Assembly (NCBI RefSeq): GCF_001467895.1
Contig: NZ_LNYO01000004.1
Coordinates: forward strand, 1 to 64,000
Origin: Legionella nautarum
GTDB taxonomy: Bacteria > Pseudomonadota > Gammaproteobacteria > Legionellales > Legionellaceae
Reading direction: 5' to 3'
Length of the DNA stretch: 64,000 nucleotides
Part shown: positions 1-9,234 of the stretch, piece by piece
Position numbering within the stretch: position 1 is the stretch's first letter
Layout: each line of letters opens with the position of its first letter
Program-made: the position numbers and the translations under genes
The notes under the pieces: generated by a model
Seen by the model: the letters and a program-made list of their open reading frames with translations, nothing else
Databases searched by the model: none
What the model was told of the DNA's origin: nothing

Positions 1-50
1 CTGATGTGAGACTTCGAGACGGCGTAAACGCCTCCTCAGTCCGAACGGTT
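1..50. repeat. Partial copy of a dispersed repeat at the left edge
   Basis: The bases around 11-48 (cttcgagac, then a GGCG/CGCC stem, then cagtccgaacgg) closely resemble the inner part of the MITE-like element at 13969-14195, which has cttcgagac, a short stem and cagtgcgaacgg. The copy appears to continue beyond the left edge, so its extent and ends cannot be judged. Confidence 0.45.
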
Positions 51-51
51 G

Positions 52-176
52 CAGATAAAATAGAGAAAAATCTCCTTAATCTGACTCCATTCGCACTTCA
101 GATAAAATATAGAAAAGTCTCTTCAGTGCGAACGGGAATCAGATAAAATAGAGAAAAATTTCCTTAATCTAACGGC
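52..176. repeat. Three imperfect tandem units starting cagataaaata
   Basis: Units begin at 52, 99 and 140. Each starts with cagataaaata followed by (g/t)agaaaa and a ctcctta/ctcttca-like end; the spacing is 47 and 41 bases. Units 1 and 3 are the most alike. They sit between the truncated dispersed repeat and the 3' end of the minus-strand gene at 237-1355. No coding potential is seen; a role is unknown. Confidence 0.5.
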
Positions 177-236
177 TATTGATTCACCTCTCACCTACGA
201 TGAAAATGGAGTAAAGAAAAAATTTGTGCTGAGCTC

Positions 237-1355
237 TTAAGTTACAGAAATAGTTTGGCGAATAGCTATTTTTAAACCCAATCTTTTCATTAATTCTAAA
301 TAATTGTCCAAACTAATCAGTCCCACACAAGGCAGCGCTCCTAATGGAATCTGCTGACCTGAAGCGATTTGCTCGCTAAGAAAAATAGCCGGAATACAGG
401 GAATATAAAGTCCATCACCTTCTTGCGCATTGATTTCAAAACAAATTGTTTTTTGCCTATTATCTTGGTCTACGCCTTGAAGCCGCATATAAAAACCGCT
501 GTCATTCGTTCCTAGCCAATTAAAGAAATGCGATATTTTCAAGAGCGGGCTTGCAAACGTACTCAGCGGCGGCAATAGGCGAAGGCGTACAAGCCAGGAA
601 AATAAAAATAAAAAAACATGAAGAAATTTAAGCTCCAACCCTGCCTGGAATCGAAGAGTTTGTAGCGTAGGATAACGTTGAGGAAAAAGGGCTAAATCGG
701 GAATATCACAGTTACCTAAAAAACGTTTATTCAAACGCCAAAATTTTAACAAGCGCAAATCCTGCCAGCCATATATTTTTTGAAACCGGCCATTAATCAA
801 AGTTTCAAAAGGCTTACCTGCGTAACTCAAAACCCCGGTAGTGGTAGCTAAACCTTGATTAGTTAATTGCGCCGTTGCAATGGCATAATCAATAGCGCTT
901 AATTCTTTAAACTCAGACAGATAATGCTCGATGACGGCAGAGCTCAATCCTGGAACAGAACTGGCGCCGCTACAGATCAGTTTTTTACGGACTAAAGCCT
1001 GGTCATGAAATTGGCTAATGTTGGTTACAAACTCCCGGGAATCCGCTAAATCGATATAATGCGCTCCTTGCGCAAGACAAGCCTGGGCAACTTCATAGCC
1101 TTGTGTTTGAAAAGGGCCTGAGGTATGAATCACAATGTCTGGCTTTAGCTCTCGCAAGACCGTCGCAAGTTGATGAAAAATATCGCAATAAACAATCTCG
1201 ACTGGTTTAGGAAGTTGTTTGCTAAATTCCTTCGCTTTATCAAGGTTTCGCCCACCGATAATCAGCTTGATTTTGGGATTTAAGCTCAACGCCTTCGCGA
1301 TATACTGGCCAAAATTTCCATAACCTCCCACGATGAATACACGAGTTAGTTCCAT
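237..1355 (-). CDS. Saccharopine dehydrogenase-like NAD(P)-binding protein
   Basis: A 372-residue protein that opens with a Rossmann dinucleotide-binding motif (VFIVGGYGNFGQYIA, residues about 6-20) followed by IIGGRNLDKA, the pattern of the saccharopine dehydrogenase/short-chain oxidoreductase-like family. DIVIHTSGPFQ at about 75-85 and HYIDLADSREF at about 99-109 are also typical of this family. A hydrophobic stretch near residues 245-262 may dip into the membrane. The start lies inside the 3' end of the upstream membrane-protein gene (10-base overlap), so the two are probably translationally coupled. The substrate cannot be told; true lysine-pathway saccharopine dehydrogenase is unlikely. 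Confidence 0.75.
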   Translation of the reverse strand: MELTRVFIVGGYGNFGQYIAKALSLNPKIKLIIGGRNLDKAKEFSKQLPKPVEIVYCDIFHQLATVLRELKPDIVIHTSGPFQTQGYEVAQACLAQGAHYIDLADSREFVTNISQFHDQALVRKKLICSGASSVPGLSSAVIEHYLSEFKELSAIDYAIATAQLTNQGLATTTGVLSYAGKPFETLINGRFQKIYGWQDLRLLKFWRLNKRFLGNCDIPDLALFPQRYPTLQTLRFQAGLELKFLHVFLFLFSWLVRLRLLPPLSTFASPLLKISHFFNWLGTNDSGFYMRLQGVDQDNRQKTICFEINAQEGDGLYIPCIPAIFLSEQIASGQQIPLGALPCVGLISLDNYLELMKRLGLKIAIRQTISVT

Positions 1356-1819
1356 GACAATTTAGCAACCATCAAATAAAAAATAACGATTAAGCTAATA
1401 AAGGCTGGAAATCCCAGTAAATACCAGAGGCGAAAAAGGCGTTCATAGTGCTCAGGTAACGGCTCTTGATTAGCAAGACACTGCGCGAGGAGATTTCTCA
1501 GTTTAATTTGCAAATAAACCACAGGAAGCCAAAATAGGCCAATAAAAACATAAAGCCCTAAGGAAAGCAGAATCCAGAAAGAAGTCCAGGAATAACCCGT
1601 CAAATACATGAGCCAAAATCCGGTCAGTGGTTGGATTATTACAGCCGGTGTCGTCAATACCAAATCGGCCAGAACAGTGTTTCTGACTGCAAAATATTTT
1701 TCATGCATATTGGCGGTATATTTTGAACGATACATAAAAAAAGCAATGCAAAGACCACTGCCCAATAAAAGAGTAGAGGATAAAATATGTATTGTTTTAG
1801 CTATTAAATAGGCATTCAT
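1346..1819 (-). CDS. DUF2269-type integral membrane protein
   Basis: A small polytopic inner-membrane protein with about four hydrophobic segments. The opening MNAYLIAKTIHILSSTLLLG with K-x-x-H in the first helix, and the later QPLTGFWLMYLTGYSW, fit the DUF2269 family. I chose the ATG at 1819 because family members begin just before this helix. A TTG at 1870 lies in frame with a TTAGGA Shine-Dalgarno-like sequence five bases upstream and would add 17 residues, so the start is uncertain. It overlaps the downstream oxidoreductase by 10 bases. Function unknown. Confidence 0.7.
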   Translation of the reverse strand: MNAYLIAKTIHILSSTLLLGSGLCIAFFMYRSKYTANMHEKYFAVRNTVLADLVLTTPAVIIQPLTGFWLMYLTGYSWTSFWILLSLGLYVFIGLFWLPVVYLQIKLRNLLAQCLANQEPLPEHYERLFRLWYLLGFPAFISLIVIFYLMVAKLSWN

Positions 1820-1900
1820 TTGCAGTGTTCTAATACTATTCAAAAATTTGGGGATTGGGCCTTGGCTCAATATTATCCTAACCTACCGCAGGACAAGAAC

Positions 1901-2881
1901 TTAAGCCAGTATTGGTTTCAGAAAATTAGGAATTCTCTGCTCTAACCAATAAACTGGTTTTCCTGGTAAATGACCAGAAATAAAACCAACATGGCCGCCC
2001 TTTGCACTCAACTCCAAAGTAACATCTTTGGATAATTCCTCTTCAGCCGGCACTATATCAGGGGTCATGAAAGGATCATCCAAAGCATGAATAATCAAGG
2101 TTTGCGTGGCAATTTTAGCAATGTAAGGTCTTGAACTCGCTTCTTTGTAATAAGCATGAACATGCGGAAAACCATGCAGTGGCGCAGTTACACATTCATC
2201 AAAAGTCCAAAAACAATGGCATTTATGCATTTCTCTGTAGATTTGCGGTATCTCTTTATCGGCAAAAACGGCTTTCTTGCGTTCAAATATGCGTTTCATG
2301 CGTCGTAGTAAATAGGCTTGGTAGATGCGTGAAAACCCTGAACCAATTTTATCGGCGACTAAACGAAGTTGAAAAGGAACTGACACAGCGACCGCAGCAG
2401 AGATTAATTGTTGTGGGCCTTGCTCTCCCAACCATTTCAGTAGCACGTTGCCGCCTAACGAAACCCCCACTACCGCTTTTTTAGTTTGTGGCTCGCGTTC
2501 TGCCAATAAACGGATAAAGTAATTCACATCGCCAGTATCCCCAGTATGGTAGGCACGTGGTAAACGATTAGGCTCTGAACTTGCACCTCTGAAATGCATT
2601 AATACTGCACGCCAACCACAATGATTAAACACCTGCATTAAGCCAGCAGCATACGCGGACTCGACTGAGCCGCCTAAACCATGGAGCAAAATCACGACAG
2701 GTGTTTGACTATCTAAGCCATTAATTGCCCATGCTAAATCAATAAAATCGCCATCGGGTAACTCGATTCGCTCGACTAAATCGACCGGTGCCTTGATATT
2801 TCTGGTTAACGTTGGGTACAAGGTTTGACCGTGTGAACTGATTAACCACCAAGCAGGTTTAAAATCGCTGTTGACTATCAT
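1901..2881 (-). CDS. YheT-like alpha/beta hydrolase
   Basis: An alpha/beta-hydrolase of the YheT/EMB8 family. Visible elements are an oxyanion-region HGLGG, the nucleophile elbow GVSLGGN, an acid candidate in HALDDPFM and the catalytic histidine region GGHVGF near the C-terminus. [25 protein letters not shown] at the N-terminus is also family-like. The substrate is unknown; esterase activity is inferred from the fold. The start was taken at 2881 ([12 protein letters not shown]), which overlaps the end of hemE by 23 bases; in-frame start codons up to 2923 lie deeper within hemE. The overlap suggests co-transcription with hemE. Confidence 0.8.
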   Translation of the reverse strand: MIVNSDFKPAWWLISSHGQTLYPTLTRNIKAPVDLVERIELPDGDFIDLAWAINGLDSQTPVVILLHGLGGSVESAYAAGLMQVFNHCGWRAVLMHFRGASSEPNRLPRAYHTGDTGDVNYFIRLLAEREPQTKKAVVGVSLGGNVLLKWLGEQGPQQLISAAVAVSVPFQLRLVADKIGSGFSRIYQAYLLRRMKRIFERKKAVFADKEIPQIYREMHKCHCFWTFDECVTAPLHGFPHVHAYYKEASSRPYIAKIATQTLIIHALDDPFMTPDIVPAEEELSKDVTLELSAKGGHVGFISGHLPGKPVYWLEQRIPNFLKPILA

Positions 2882-3938
2882 CATCTTCACCATGATAACT
2901 AGGGCTATATTCATGTACCGCATCTAGCATCGCTGTAACATTCTCAGGCAGTACCTCCGGGGTAATACCATGTCCAAGATTAAAGACATGCCCTGAACCA
3001 TGACCAAACGAGGCTAAAACTTGCTTTACTTCACGTCTTATACATTCAGTATTGGTGAGTAAAAGCGAAGGATCAAGGTTTCCTTGTAAAGCAACTTTTG
3101 CTCCAACTTGCTGTCGAGCCACACTTAAATCAGTCATCCAATCTAAACCCAGTGCATCACAACCGCTCTCGGCCATCGGTTTAAGCCATTGCCCTCCTCC
3201 TTTAGTAAAAAGAATGAGGGGGATCTGCGGGTATTGACTCTTTAAATGGCTGACAATTTTTCTCATGTAATGCAGTGAAAAATCCAGATAGGACTGCGTA
3301 GTTAAGGTACCGCCCCAGGTATCAAAAAGCATCAGAGCGTTAACACCGGCTTTCACTTGTTCTTCAAGGTAAATACTAACCGCTTGAGCAAGTTTATCGA
3401 GTAGAAGATGCATGGTTTGCGGTTCTGTATACATTAACTGTTTGACTTGCTTAAAATCACGGCTCGAGCCGCCTTCTACCATATAGCAGGCTAAAGTCCA
3501 GGGGCTGCCTGCGAAACCAATGAGCGGTAGGTGTTGCGGCATTTCACGACGGATTAATCGTACTGCATCCATCACATAGCTTAACTCCTCTTTGGGAATA
3601 GCTAAGGAATCGATCGCTTGTAGGTTTCGCACTGGTCTATGAAAACAAGGGCCTTCTCCCTCAGCGAAATAAAGACCCAAACCCATTGCGTCGGGAATGG
3701 TTAAAATATCTGAAAATAAAATAGCCGCATCGAGCGGAAAACGTCGTAGGGGTTGTAAAGTGACTTCACAAGCTAACTCAGGATTTTTACAAAGGCTTAA
3801 AAAATCACCTGCCTGGGAGCGCACTTGGCGATACTCAGGTAAATAACGACCTGCTTGACGCATAAACCAAACTGGTGTTCGTGGAACTGGTTTACGTTGC
3901 AGGGCCCGAATAAATAATGATTCAGCAACCTCTTTCAT
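2859..3938 (-). CDS. hemE: Uroporphyrinogen decarboxylase
   Basis: Converts uroporphyrinogen III to coproporphyrinogen III in haem synthesis, in the cytoplasm. The signature [18 protein letters not shown] lies about 20 residues from the chosen start, followed by [36 protein letters not shown] and the C-terminal FNLGHGITP, all diagnostic. The ATG at 3938 is preceded by GAGGG five bases upstream and gives about 359 residues, close to the usual length; the longer frame to 3980 lacks such support. The gene is divergent from the phospholipase-like gene, and the intergenic space carries a PmrA-type box. Confidence 0.96.
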   Translation of the reverse strand: MKEVAESLFIRALQRKPVPRTPVWFMRQAGRYLPEYRQVRSQAGDFLSLCKNPELACEVTLQPLRRFPLDAAILFSDILTIPDAMGLGLYFAEGEGPCFHRPVRNLQAIDSLAIPKEELSYVMDAVRLIRREMPQHLPLIGFAGSPWTLACYMVEGGSSRDFKQVKQLMYTEPQTMHLLLDKLAQAVSIYLEEQVKAGVNALMLFDTWGGTLTTQSYLDFSLHYMRKIVSHLKSQYPQIPLILFTKGGGQWLKPMAESGCDALGLDWMTDLSVARQQVGAKVALQGNLDPSLLLTNTECIRREVKQVLASFGHGSGHVFNLGHGITPEVLPENVTAMLDAVHEYSPSYHGEDDDSQQRF

Positions 3939-3991
3939 AATTCCCTCATCCATTTCAAAAATTTTTGCCCATTCTAGCATGTTTCCTTATT

Positions 3992-4011
3992 TTTAATATT
4001 GTGTTAATTTT
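3992..4011 (+). promoter_or_regulatory. PmrA-type tandem box upstream of the phospholipase-like gene
   Basis: Two nine-base half sites, tTTAATATT and gTTAATTTT, are separated by two bases (11-base period). This is the tandem TTAAT pattern described for PmrA control of Legionella effector genes. It ends 48 bases before the GTG start at 4060. The -10 hexamer is less clear than at the two other boxes in this window (an AAATAT/AATATT stretch about eight bases downstream). Confidence 0.65.
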
Positions 4012-4059
4012 TATCAAAAAATATTCCAATGATTTGAATATACTAAATAAGGACAGGAT

Positions 4060-5670
4060 GTGGAAACGAGTGAACATAAACAAGTTGGCGACCAAATTCG
4101 CATAGAAACCTTAGGAAATCATTATTTGCGAGGCAGCAAAGATCTATCGTTAGATCCAACAAATAATCTCAAAGTTAGGATGATGCATTCGGTAGATGGC
4201 ATTCCTGTTCCACTCGATCCAGAATTAAGTGCCGGCGATTTCGTCATGGCCGCTGATTATTTCACTAAAGCGGGCTGGGGCTATGAGTTAACGCTGCCCC
4301 CGCAAACCGGCGATGTGGTCGCTGACAACGAAGCCCTATTTGAAATTCCTATTTCAGCCCAAGAATCACGTGCTTTCCGAGAAGCTTATGAAGATTTAGC
4401 TTCGCCTACCGTCAAACGATCTGACATCGATGAAATCTATCGAATTGAGAATAAAACCTATATTCCATTCGTTAAGTCTCTCAATAGCCTTTTCCAACAA
4501 GCCGTTTATTATTTCGCTATTAAAGACTATGGCAATAAATTAAATCTAAATGTCGCCCATTTTACACCCTGGTCAACGCGCGCTTATCTTGTTGGTCATG
4601 AATCTGCCCTGCGTATGGCGACTTTGGCCTTTTATTTTAAACAATTAGCAGAAGGAAAACCGGGAGAGATACCTGAAGATTATCATGATGAATTGAATAG
4701 TATTATTCAGAAAATCAAAGCGGGTGGTGATTATCATTTCACCGAGGCCCAGCTTGCGGACAATCAAGCAATCTTCACCGAACTCTGGCAACGTTATCAC
4801 GCCTTAGCCGTAAGTCGCGATTTGTTCATTATGCATTTTTATTCTGACCATTTCGCCGGCGGGCACATGGGTCGTATTGGTTTGTTGCGCGAAACGATGC
4901 CTAAGAAGTTTGGCTTTTTAGGCGGTATTTTGATTAATAATATGCACAATGAAGATAACACTGACAGTGTTACCGTGACTCCCCCCTACGATAGAGATTC
5001 CGATGCCTACACTGAGAACCGTGATGACTCTCAAGCCTATGGTGACGGTACTTATTCTGAAAAAAGAAATGACAATACTGCTAATTTACTTATCAATGGA
5101 ATGGATAATTCTTTAGGTGATATTGCCAGACTTATGACGACTGGCGAACGCCCTGACGCGAAAGATTACGGTGGGTTAACCTTCTTACCCGCAATTGATT
5201 ATACGAAACCTCAACCTCCGCCTTTATTAATTTATGGTCCCGATCAAAAAATCTATTTTCGTGAAGAAATTAGTAAAATCACTAAACTCTCTCCGCAAGA
5301 TTATCGAAATACCTTAGCAGATCCTGCTGGAAATGGTTATAAAGAATTAACTTACTTTCAAGCAGCTAAACTAGTTTTAAAATTAAGAGTATTTGGTTTC
5401 TTTTACTCACCAACGCCAGTCAAGCCTGAAGTTAAACTAGGTATTTCACTTCGACCAAAAGCAGCAGCCCCAGTAAGAGGCGCAGAGCATTTGGTCAAAA
5501 TCAACGATTCAACGGCGCAAACGGAACCCACTTTCACTGGGGAGCATCGCGGAGCATTGCGTCGATCTTTTGGTGAGCAAGTCAGTCACTCCTTGCTTTC
5601 CCCACCCAAGGACAGCTCAGATAAAGAGAGGGTTGTTGATCATCAATTAGCAACAAACTACGGTTGTTGA
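4060..5670 (+). CDS. Zinc-dependent phospholipase C-like protein, probable effector
   Basis: A 536-residue protein resembling the Legionella PlcA/PlcB/PlcC (CegC1) group of zinc phospholipases C. Candidate metal-binding motifs are HFTPWSTRAYLVGH (His167, His180) and HFYSDHFAGGH (His259, Asp263, His264, His269), followed by the conserved-looking LINNMHNEDN. No signal peptide is visible, which fits a Dot/Icm substrate such as CegC1 better than type II secretion. The C-terminal 90 residues are polar and low in conservation. The GTG start has AAGGA six bases upstream. The PmrA-type box upstream agrees with CegC1 being a PmrA-regulated gene in L. pneumophila. The exact PLC paralogue is inferred. 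Confidence 0.7.
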   Translation: METSEHKQVGDQIRIETLGNHYLRGSKDLSLDPTNNLKVRMMHSVDGIPVPLDPELSAGDFVMAADYFTKAGWGYELTLPPQTGDVVADNEALFEIPISAQESRAFREAYEDLASPTVKRSDIDEIYRIENKTYIPFVKSLNSLFQQAVYYFAIKDYGNKLNLNVAHFTPWSTRAYLVGHESALRMATLAFYFKQLAEGKPGEIPEDYHDELNSIIQKIKAGGDYHFTEAQLADNQAIFTELWQRYHALAVSRDLFIMHFYSDHFAGGHMGRIGLLRETMPKKFGFLGGILINNMHNEDNTDSVTVTPPYDRDSDAYTENRDDSQAYGDGTYSEKRNDNTANLLINGMDNSLGDIARLMTTGERPDAKDYGGLTFLPAIDYTKPQPPPLLIYGPDQKIYFREEISKITKLSPQDYRNTLADPAGNGYKELTYFQAAKLVLKLRVFGFFYSPTPVKPEVKLGISLRPKAAAPVRGAEHLVKINDSTAQTEPTFTGEHRGALRRSFGEQVSHSLLSPPKDSSDKERVVDHQLATNYGC

Positions 5671-5735
5671 ATGACAACATTGCTCTTATAAGCTCCAGTT
5701 GCTATGCTACCCAATCTCTTTTTGGAGCTTTGCAA

Positions 5736-6074
5736 TTGGACTATCTTGATATTAAAGGCTTGGCGATAGCGACTCGCATTGGCGTTTATGCCTGGGAGCA
5801 GCAAATTTCTCAACGTTTAGAGCTTGATATCACTATCCCAGCTAATTTTAGTGCCTGTGAAGATAAAATTGATCAAACTATCGATTACAGCAAGCTCTGC
5901 CAACAAGTCACTGAGTTTGTGGAATCCAAGGCCTTTCAGCTGATTGAAACCGTAGCAAATCAAGTCGCTCAATTGATTAAAAACGAATTTAACCTCGATC
6001 AAGTGACTGTCTCGGTGAGTAAACCTCACGCAATTAAAAACGCCAACAATGTGCGTGTTACAGTGACTCGCTAA
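5736..6074 (+). CDS. folB: Dihydroneopterin aldolase
   Basis: Folate biosynthesis: splits 7,8-dihydroneopterin to 6-hydroxymethyl-dihydropterin and glycolaldehyde. The sequence LDIKGLAIATRIGVYAWEQ, the central TIDYSKLCQQV, the ETVANQVAQLI helix carrying the catalytic-region Glu, and VSKPHAIKNANNV match FolB along its whole length. The frame is open from a TTG at 5664, but the TTG at 5736 has GGAG eight bases upstream and gives the normal start (MDYLDIKGL, 112 residues). The gene starts 65 bases after the phospholipase-like gene and may share its transcript. Confidence 0.9.
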   Translation: MDYLDIKGLAIATRIGVYAWEQQISQRLELDITIPANFSACEDKIDQTIDYSKLCQQVTEFVESKAFQLIETVANQVAQLIKNEFNLDQVTVSVSKPHAIKNANNVRVTVTR

Positions 6075-6080
6075 GTAAGG

Positions 6081-6106
6081 TTGCCACTTCTGTGTGGCAA
6101 TTTAAT
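6081..6106 (+). terminator. Possible terminator after folB
   Basis: A perfect seven-base stem TTGCCAC/GTGGCAA with a six-base loop is followed by TTTAAT. The T-run is short, so termination is plausible but not strong. Confidence 0.45.
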
Positions 6107-6153
6107 ACGAAGTAGCTTAATATTTGCCAACCGTTTTTTAAGCGTTTACGGCA

Positions 6154-8994
6154 ATGACAAAAAAAATATTGGTTCAAAAGCAAATTTTTATCTCTGGCAT
6201 TATGTGTCATAATGGCTGTGGCTTCACTCTTGACTATATTCTTAATGACTTATTCGAAGAATTTAAAAACAAAAAAGATTTACCGTCAGACGCTGAATTA
6301 TCTGTTTATCCTCAACCTGAAAAGCTCGGTGTTCACAGTTTAGAAATCAAAATAAAAACAGAAGAAGAGGCCTTCATTCCTGCAGAGAATCTTAATGCTT
6401 CCTTTTTTGAGGAGCTAAATGAGCGTTTAGTCGAGATAAAAGTACTGCAAATTACCGATGATCCGCGCAAAGCACAAATTGAAACTTCAGGTACAGTCAA
6501 TTGGATCAATATTCTAATCAACTTATTAGCGATGGGCGTCATTGCTGTTTTATGGTTCGTTTTCCCCCCATCTATTCCCTTAACCATCGCCTTAACCTCA
6601 ATTTCTTTTTTAACTACAGCTTTTACTGCTAGAGAATATTTGCTTAACTTTTTTCGCAATCTGCGCGCTAAAAACCTGACTAACATGACCACTACTATTA
6701 GCTTTGGTTGGTTTTTATCGCTCGCACATACGGTTTATCACTCGATTATGATGCCCATGGCTAGTAGTTTTTCCATGGCTTTTATGAGTTTTATCATGCC
6801 TGTCATGTTGATTACCTTAGTCAACAGCATGGATGAAATTAAACGTGTTATTTCAAACAAATCGAAAAAAATGCGTTTGCAAGGAATGCAAACCTTATTT
6901 CCAGAAATGAAAAAAGAATACAACTGTTATCAGCTAGATCCTGCCGAGCAAATTAAATTATCAGAACTTATCGCCGCTTCTAATAAAGAACAAAACTCTG
7001 ATGAGATCATGCAAGCTTTATTCACTGAAGAAAAATTGACTAAAGAAAGCACTGATGAATTAAAAGAGGGAATGTGTATTGAAGTCGAGCGTGGCGATTG
7101 TTTTCCAGTGGATTGCATTCTTATCCAGGGAAATACAACCGTTGATCCCTCGATTTTATCTGGAGAACATAAGGGAAATAAAAAGTTTTTAGATTCTATC
7201 CCTGCAGGCGCCATTAACTTAGGCTCTAAAGTAAAGGTCTATGCTAAAACAAATTCTTATAATAGTACTATCAATCAAATCTTATTCCGTGCTAATCGTG
7301 CTCGTGAAAACAAAGCGCCAGAATCAAATTCAAAATTCAGCTATCTTTATACCGGATTAATTATTGCTGGAGTTATTGCGTCTATTGTCACCCCGTTGGC
7401 GTTTGGCGTATTTACTTTTCCTTTGTTATTACAAAACATCATTGGAATATTATTTGCCGTTTGCCCTTGTACGATTGCAATTGGCCATCAGTTACCTAGC
7501 CTTTTAAGTATTTTTCACCGTAGTAATAAAGGTATTATTTTACGAGATGACGATCTCTCTGGCCATTCTCACAAAATACATACTATTGTGTTTGATAAAA
7601 CTGGAACTCTGACCACCGGCAAAAGTCGAGTAACCCACTGCTCTTCTACAATCTCTGAAGCCTTATGGGAAAGAATTTATTTATTGGAAAATGAACACGG
7701 CGGAGAACATCCCATCGCTAAGGCTCTCGTTAATTTTCGCGCCGGAAAACCGCAGCCAATCATTAATAATGTCAGCAACGTTGTTCATGATCTCAAAAAC
7801 CGTGGATTATCCGCAAAGGTTCAAGGTGTTAATATTTGTTTAGGAAACGCTGCTTATTTCGATGAAGCGAGGATTAAAATTCCTTCAATGACGATAGAAC
7901 CAGGAGTAACACCCGTTTATGTTGCTGAAAACAATCGCTACAAAGGAGTTATTTATATTCAGCATGAACCCAGAAAAGACATCCAAAAAACACTGGATCG
8001 CTTAAAGAAAAAGGGAATAAATCTCATCATGCTGACTGGTGATAGCAGCTCATCAGCTCTGGGTTTTAATCAACAGTTAAATCGTGTTTTTGCAGACGAA
8101 AATATTCATGCAGAAAAGACTCCCGAGAAGAAAGAAGAGTTTTTAGTTGATCTGATAGAAAAAACAAAAAAACGAGGAGAAAGCTGTGAAGGAATTTGGT
8201 TTATTGGTGATGGTATCAATGACGCACCCTGCTCCAGAATTGTAAGTGACGAGGGAGGAATTAGTTGCGCTATGAATTCCGATGATAAAGCCGCCTTTTT
8301 TACCGATATTAGCTTAAATGGTTCCTTAAAATATTTATTCAAACATAGCAAATTAAATCGTTTCTTGGAAAAAAATGTCTTGCAAAATAAGTGGCTAATC
8401 GCTTATAGCTCAGCCATCTTTTTAGCCTTCATTATTAGTTTTTCCATCGTAGGAATTCCTGTATCGCCCTTAATTCCTCTAACCATCATGCTATCAACAA
8501 CTTTTTTTGTATTATTCAATTCCTATCGCATCCAGCTATCAATTGATAATGCACTCGATAAAGCCTCTTCTTTAACCAAAGAATTGCTCGCCTCGGATCT
8601 ATCAATCGGATTATTAGTGGGCGCCGGTACTTTGTTTATCGCTGCTGTGCTGATGACAACGCTAGCAACCGGTGGTTTAGCATTCCCTGCGCTTGTCTTT
8701 ACAGCAGGCGCCGCCTTGGCGACAAGTAGCGCTTGTTTGTTAACTGCAGGCGTCTTGTTTGGCCTATTTAGTTTAATAGCAGCTTCTTATTTATTAACGA
8801 ACAACTGCGTCTGTGATTCCGTGGAGACTGATGAAGATTTCAGTGTACATTCATTAGTTGAACCCTCCTCTGTTCAGGAAGGGGAACCGAGTGTTTTCTC
8901 AGATTTTGGGATTAGGTATGCTGGACCTAAGATAAAAAATTCCAGTAGTAATGATGAGGTCCAAGCCATTTGTGGAACCTCGTTAACAACCTAA
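6154..8994 (+). CDS. Divergent P1B-type (metal) P-type ATPase with cytoplasmic tail
   Basis: A 946-residue transporter with the P-type ATPase set: SGEH in the actuator domain (a variant of TGE), the transmembrane metal motif CPC (Cys437, Cys439), phosphorylation motif DKTGTLT (Asp481), the HP motif of P1B pumps (His519-Pro520), MLTGD and GDGINDAP (about 685-692). This combination indicates heavy-metal transport across the inner membrane. The N-terminus has ISGIMCHNGCG, like the GMTCxxC metal site but with CxxxC. Long hydrophobic segments lie around 130-215, 360-450 and 740-900, followed by an acidic, Ser-rich tail of about 60 residues. The metal cannot be named. The N-terminal Cys pair and the tail are unlike standard CopA/ZntA. 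Confidence 0.8.
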   Translation: MTKKILVQKQIFISGIMCHNGCGFTLDYILNDLFEEFKNKKDLPSDAELSVYPQPEKLGVHSLEIKIKTEEEAFIPAENLNASFFEELNERLVEIKVLQITDDPRKAQIETSGTVNWINILINLLAMGVIAVLWFVFPPSIPLTIALTSISFLTTAFTAREYLLNFFRNLRAKNLTNMTTTISFGWFLSLAHTVYHSIMMPMASSFSMAFMSFIMPVMLITLVNSMDEIKRVISNKSKKMRLQGMQTLFPEMKKEYNCYQLDPAEQIKLSELIAASNKEQNSDEIMQALFTEEKLTKESTDELKEGMCIEVERGDCFPVDCILIQGNTTVDPSILSGEHKGNKKFLDSIPAGAINLGSKVKVYAKTNSYNSTINQILFRANRARENKAPESNSKFSYLYTGLIIAGVIASIVTPLAFGVFTFPLLLQNIIGILFAVCPCTIAIGHQLPSLLSIFHRSNKGIILRDDDLSGHSHKIHTIVFDKTGTLTTGKSRVTHCSSTISEALWERIYLLENEHGGEHPIAKALVNFRAGKPQPIINNVSNVVHDLKNRGLSAKVQGVNICLGNAAYFDEARIKIPSMTIEPGVTPVYVAENNRYKGVIYIQHEPRKDIQKTLDRLKKKGINLIMLTGDSSSSALGFNQQLNRVFADENIHAEKTPEKKEEFLVDLIEKTKKRGESCEGIWFIGDGINDAPCSRIVSDEGGISCAMNSDDKAAFFTDISLNGSLKYLFKHSKLNRFLEKNVLQNKWLIAYSSAIFLAFIISFSIVGIPVSPLIPLTIMLSTTFFVLFNSYRIQLSIDNALDKASSLTKELLASDLSIGLLVGAGTLFIAAVLMTTLATGGLAFPALVFTAGAALATSSACLLTAGVLFGLFSLIAASYLLTNNCVCDSVETDEDFSVHSLVEPSSVQEGEPSVFSDFGIRYAGPKIKNSSSNDEVQAICGTSLTT

Positions 8995-9049
8995 CTCGTA
9001 GCCTTGCTGTTGAATTGTCATCCCTGCAGGCCTGCAATCTTACTGCCTA

Positions 9050-9185
9050 CGCTCCGCGGCTTGCCCGGCGTTGTCGCCGATTAAACTCCATCCTACCTCC
9101 CGCGGCTTGTCCTCGAGATCAGGCGATCTCAGTATGAAAGATGATCGCTAGGATACCTCGGACAAGTCGCGGTACGTCGGAGTAA
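9050..9185. repeat. REP-like palindromic repeat, copy 1
   Basis: CCGCGGCTTGTCC (9100-9112) pairs with GGACAAGTCGCGG (9160-9172), 12 of 13 positions, around a 47-base centre. The flanking ctacctcc and gatacctc motifs and an upstream cggcttg..cggcgttgt stretch recur in the copy near 17463-17580. It fills the gap between the convergent ATPase and SPOR genes and is the only structure seen there. Confidence 0.65.
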
Positions 9186-9234
9186 AGCGGGACTGGATTG
9201 AAAACTCCCAATTCCAGCCAGGCTAGGCTTGTAA

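Noticed and set aside
237-1355. Lysine-pathway saccharopine dehydrogenase
   Set aside because: Only the Rossmann part and general layout match; no lysine-pathway neighbours, so the name was kept generic.
6105-6124. PmrA-type box before the P-type ATPase gene
   Set aside because: Only one good half site (cTTAATATT). The other TTAAT lies 15 bases away rather than 11.
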